A DNA stretch of 64,000 nucleotides from Tetrahymena thermophila SB210 (Eukaryota; Ciliophora; Oligohymenophorea; Hymenostomatida; Tetrahymenidae), in NCBI RefSeq assembly GCF_000189635.1, contig NW_002476174.1, forward strand, positions 62,001-126,000. Direction: 5' to 3'. Position 1 is the first letter of the stretch, and each line of letters begins with the position of its first letter. Both the position numbers and the translations under genes were made by a program. Below, in pieces: positions 62,167-64,000 of this stretch. Below the pieces are notes generated by a model. The model made no database searches, had not been told where the DNA came from, and saw nothing but the letters and a program-made list of their open reading frames with translations.

Positions 62167-63844
62167 TCAGATCAAAGAAGGGAAATTTTAGTCATCATTG
62201 ACGATCTAGCTGCTAGCATAGTTTTCATTGTTTCTATTGCTATTACTATAACTACCTTAACCTTAATTGTTATTATTGTAATAATTTCCCTATTAGTTTT
62301 AGTTGTTATAGTTATTGTTGTTATTCTAGTTTCTCTACCCTTGGTATCTATTGCTATTGCTGTTGTTACCTCCTTGATTGTTGTTATAGTTATTCTTGTT
62401 AGGATTATTTCTGGTATTGTTGCTATTGCTGTTATTGGTAATTCTATTTCCTCTAGGCTATTATTGTTATTGTTATTATTATTGCTACTTTTCCTTTTCT
62501 GCTTATTCTTTCTTAAGCTACTCAATTTATTGCTTCAATGATTCATTTTTTTTGGCTAATTCCTAAATTTTAGAATTATTGAGAGAGTTAGCAGCTTTAA
62601 TAGAATTTTGCTTAACTTTATCTTGTTCAGTACTAGGATCAGTAATTAATAGTTAATAATTCTACTTTTGTTGTTCATTTTTCAATATTTCAGCTTCTAA
62701 TTATTCAATTAATTTTGGATAATCAATTGGAGCCTATTATTATTATTATTATTGCTATTATTGTTGTTGTTAATTAGTATTTGGAATTAATTTATTTCCA
62801 CTCTTTCTTTCTTATTGCTATTGCAGATTTTTGGCTTAGTTAGGATTGTTGAATGGTTATCCATTGTTATTTTGGGCGCCCTAAGTTTATAAATTATTAG
62901 TCTAGTTGTTTTGATTATTGTAATTGTTGTTGTAATTTCTATTATTGCTATTGTTATTTCTTCCTTAATAATTAGGGTTACTCATGTTATTCTAGTTTTG
63001 GTTTAAGTTTGGATAACTTTAATTTTTGTTATAGCCTTTGTTATTTTAGTTAGCTCCTTAATTTAAATTATTTGCACCTCCTTGCTAATAGTTTGGATTA
63101 CTACCTTAGTTGGTATTGTTATTAGTATTGTTAAAGCCCTAGTTATTTCTGCTGTTGTTTTGATTATAGTTTTTTTTATTTTGTTATTGATGGCCTTAAG
63201 GATAAGATTGACTTTGGTTGAATTCCATTTACTTAATTAAGAAAGCATTGCTGTATTTGCTCATTTATTGAGGGAATTATGGATCTAAGAAATTAATATC
63301 TAGTCCACCTTAGGCGGGGAATTATTAATAATATGAATTTTAATTATTCTAGTTGTTATTATTTCTTTTGCTCATAAATTCATTTCTACTGTATTCACCA
63401 CTGTTATTATTCTGATAGTTTTAGAAATTTTCACCATAATTTCCTTAGTTATTGAACTAATTATTTTGATTCTAGAATTACCCTTGGTTGTTTCTAGTTC
63501 TGTTATTTATTCTTCCTTTATTTTTATTTTACATTAAATTTTAATTATAATTCTAATTAATTTTTTTAATATTTACCATTGTTTGAATTGTTGTTATTGT
63601 TAAAGTTATTGTTTCCTTGACCTTAGTTCTGATTGTTGAAAAGTTCATTCTTCTTATTGTGGTATTACTCTTTTTTGTTTTGTTATTGTTACTCTGCATC
63701 ATTCAAATTCAAGTTTTCTAAATTAGTTTCTAATTAACCTTCTTCATTAGTGTTTGAATTTGCCTACTTATTTAAAATCTTGGTAGGTCTATTCTATTAG
63801 GGTTTTTATTAAGTAGTAGTCAATCCACTTGTTTCGAACTCCAT
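62167..63844 (-). CDS. N/Q/G-rich, probably RNA-associated protein, 538 aa
   Basis: Two exons (63577-63844, 62167-63515) joined over a 61-nt intron give 538 aa. MEFETSGLTTTQQKP is the first in-frame Met; the frame is open a little upstream, so the start is not certain. Most of the protein is low-complexity N/Q/G with scattered R and Y (NNYNNNQGGNN, RYQGQRNQ, QGNYYNNNNQGQG), the composition of RGG/YG-type RNA-granule proteins, with polyQ runs. An ordered helical part lies at about residues 300-395: IDYPKLIEQLEAEILKNEQQ, then LAKKNESLKQQIEQLKKEQ. The extreme C-terminus is VNDDQNFPSLI; a terminal FPSL-type word occurs in several translation and RNA-binding proteins. Function is inferred from composition only. 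Confidence 0.78.
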
Positions 63845-64000
63845 AAAGAGATCCAAAACCTTCTTATTTGGGCTTTTTTAATAAAAAAAATATTAGAATA
63901 ATAAAATTATTTTTTTTCCTATATATTTCTAATTATTTTTCATAAAAAAATTTATGTGTTGATGGCAATTGTTAATTTCTATTTACAATAGAGATTTTTA

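Noticed and set aside
62172-62525. Minus-strand frame MSSLRKNKQKRKSSNNNN... with Thr/Ile repeats
   Set aside because: Wrong frame of the same gene; it appears long only when TAA/TAG in the true frame are treated as stops.
62341-62541. Plus-strand frame of Val/Ile/Leu repeats, apparently a hydrophobic protein
   Set aside because: It is the antisense of the Asn/Gln codon runs of the N/Q-rich gene; codon bias belongs to the minus strand.
1-64000. tRNA, rRNA, CRISPR arrays, transposon ends, telomeric C4A2 repeats
   Set aside because: I looked for cloverleaf-type GC-rich 70-90 nt blocks, regular spaced repeats, inverted terminal repeats and CCCCAA/GGGGTT runs and found none that hold up by eye; a tRNAscan or repeat search would be the decisive test.

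Overview
The window reads as nuclear DNA of a ciliate, most likely Tetrahymena or a close relative. Genes stay open only if TAA and TAG are read as glutamine and TGA is the sole stop (ciliate code, table 6). The sequence is about 80% A+T. Genes carry short, very AT-rich GT-AG introns, mostly 45-160 nt and usually starting GTAA. Intergenic DNA is long and featureless, and many proteins are rich in Q, N and S. All models below use the ciliate code and were built by hand from codon content, splice signals and phase. In every multi-exon model the exon phases close exactly, apart from one single-base lesion noted in the second LVIVD gene.

Layout, left to right. 1-2562: 3' part of an unrecognised large protein (+). 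3225-4256: PEX11 peroxisomal membrane protein (-). 4991-7042: one uninterrupted frame joining a PP2C phosphatase to an EBP1/PA2G4-type pita-bread protein (-), the most striking object in the window. 7893-8393: small coiled-coil protein (+). 8394-11630: mostly empty. 11631-17624 and 18948-24575: tandem paralogues of a type I membrane protein with LVIVD repeats, dystroglycan-type cadherin-like domains, one TM segment and a conserved cytosolic tail (+); the second copy has a one-base frameshift. 25458-25771: small two-exon gene (+). 26106-29190: Mei2-like RNA-binding protein with polyQ tracts (-). 29533-30605: Q/N-rich protein with an uncertain 5' end (-). 31534-31905: doubtful small locus with an in-frame TGA. 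32388-32612: 74-aa single-pass membrane protein (-). 33401-36198: AP-3 beta adaptin trunk (+). 36484-38960: Kelch-BTB protein (+). 39729-40997: coiled-coil protein (+). 41805-44679: large Q/N/S-rich protein (-). 45808-55089: 24-exon, about 2500-aa membrane protein with a beta-helix ectodomain and 8-9 TM segments (-). 55785-56307: signal peptidase complex subunit SPCS1 (-). 56628-57176: double-TM protein (-). 57933-59072: FAD monooxygenase (-). 59710-61020: unrecognised 436-aa protein (-). 62167-63844: N/Q/G-rich, probably RNA-associated protein (-).

This is a normal, mixed eukaryotic gene neighbourhood rather than an operon-like system. Themes are membrane and secretory biology (SPCS1, AP-3, PEX11, large surface receptors), post-transcriptional control (Mei2-like, EBP1-like, N/Q-rich proteins) and cytoskeletal coiled coils. 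I saw no tRNA, rRNA, CRISPR array, transposon, telomeric repeat or bacterial-type operon. Family calls rest on motif recognition by eye; no database search was possible.
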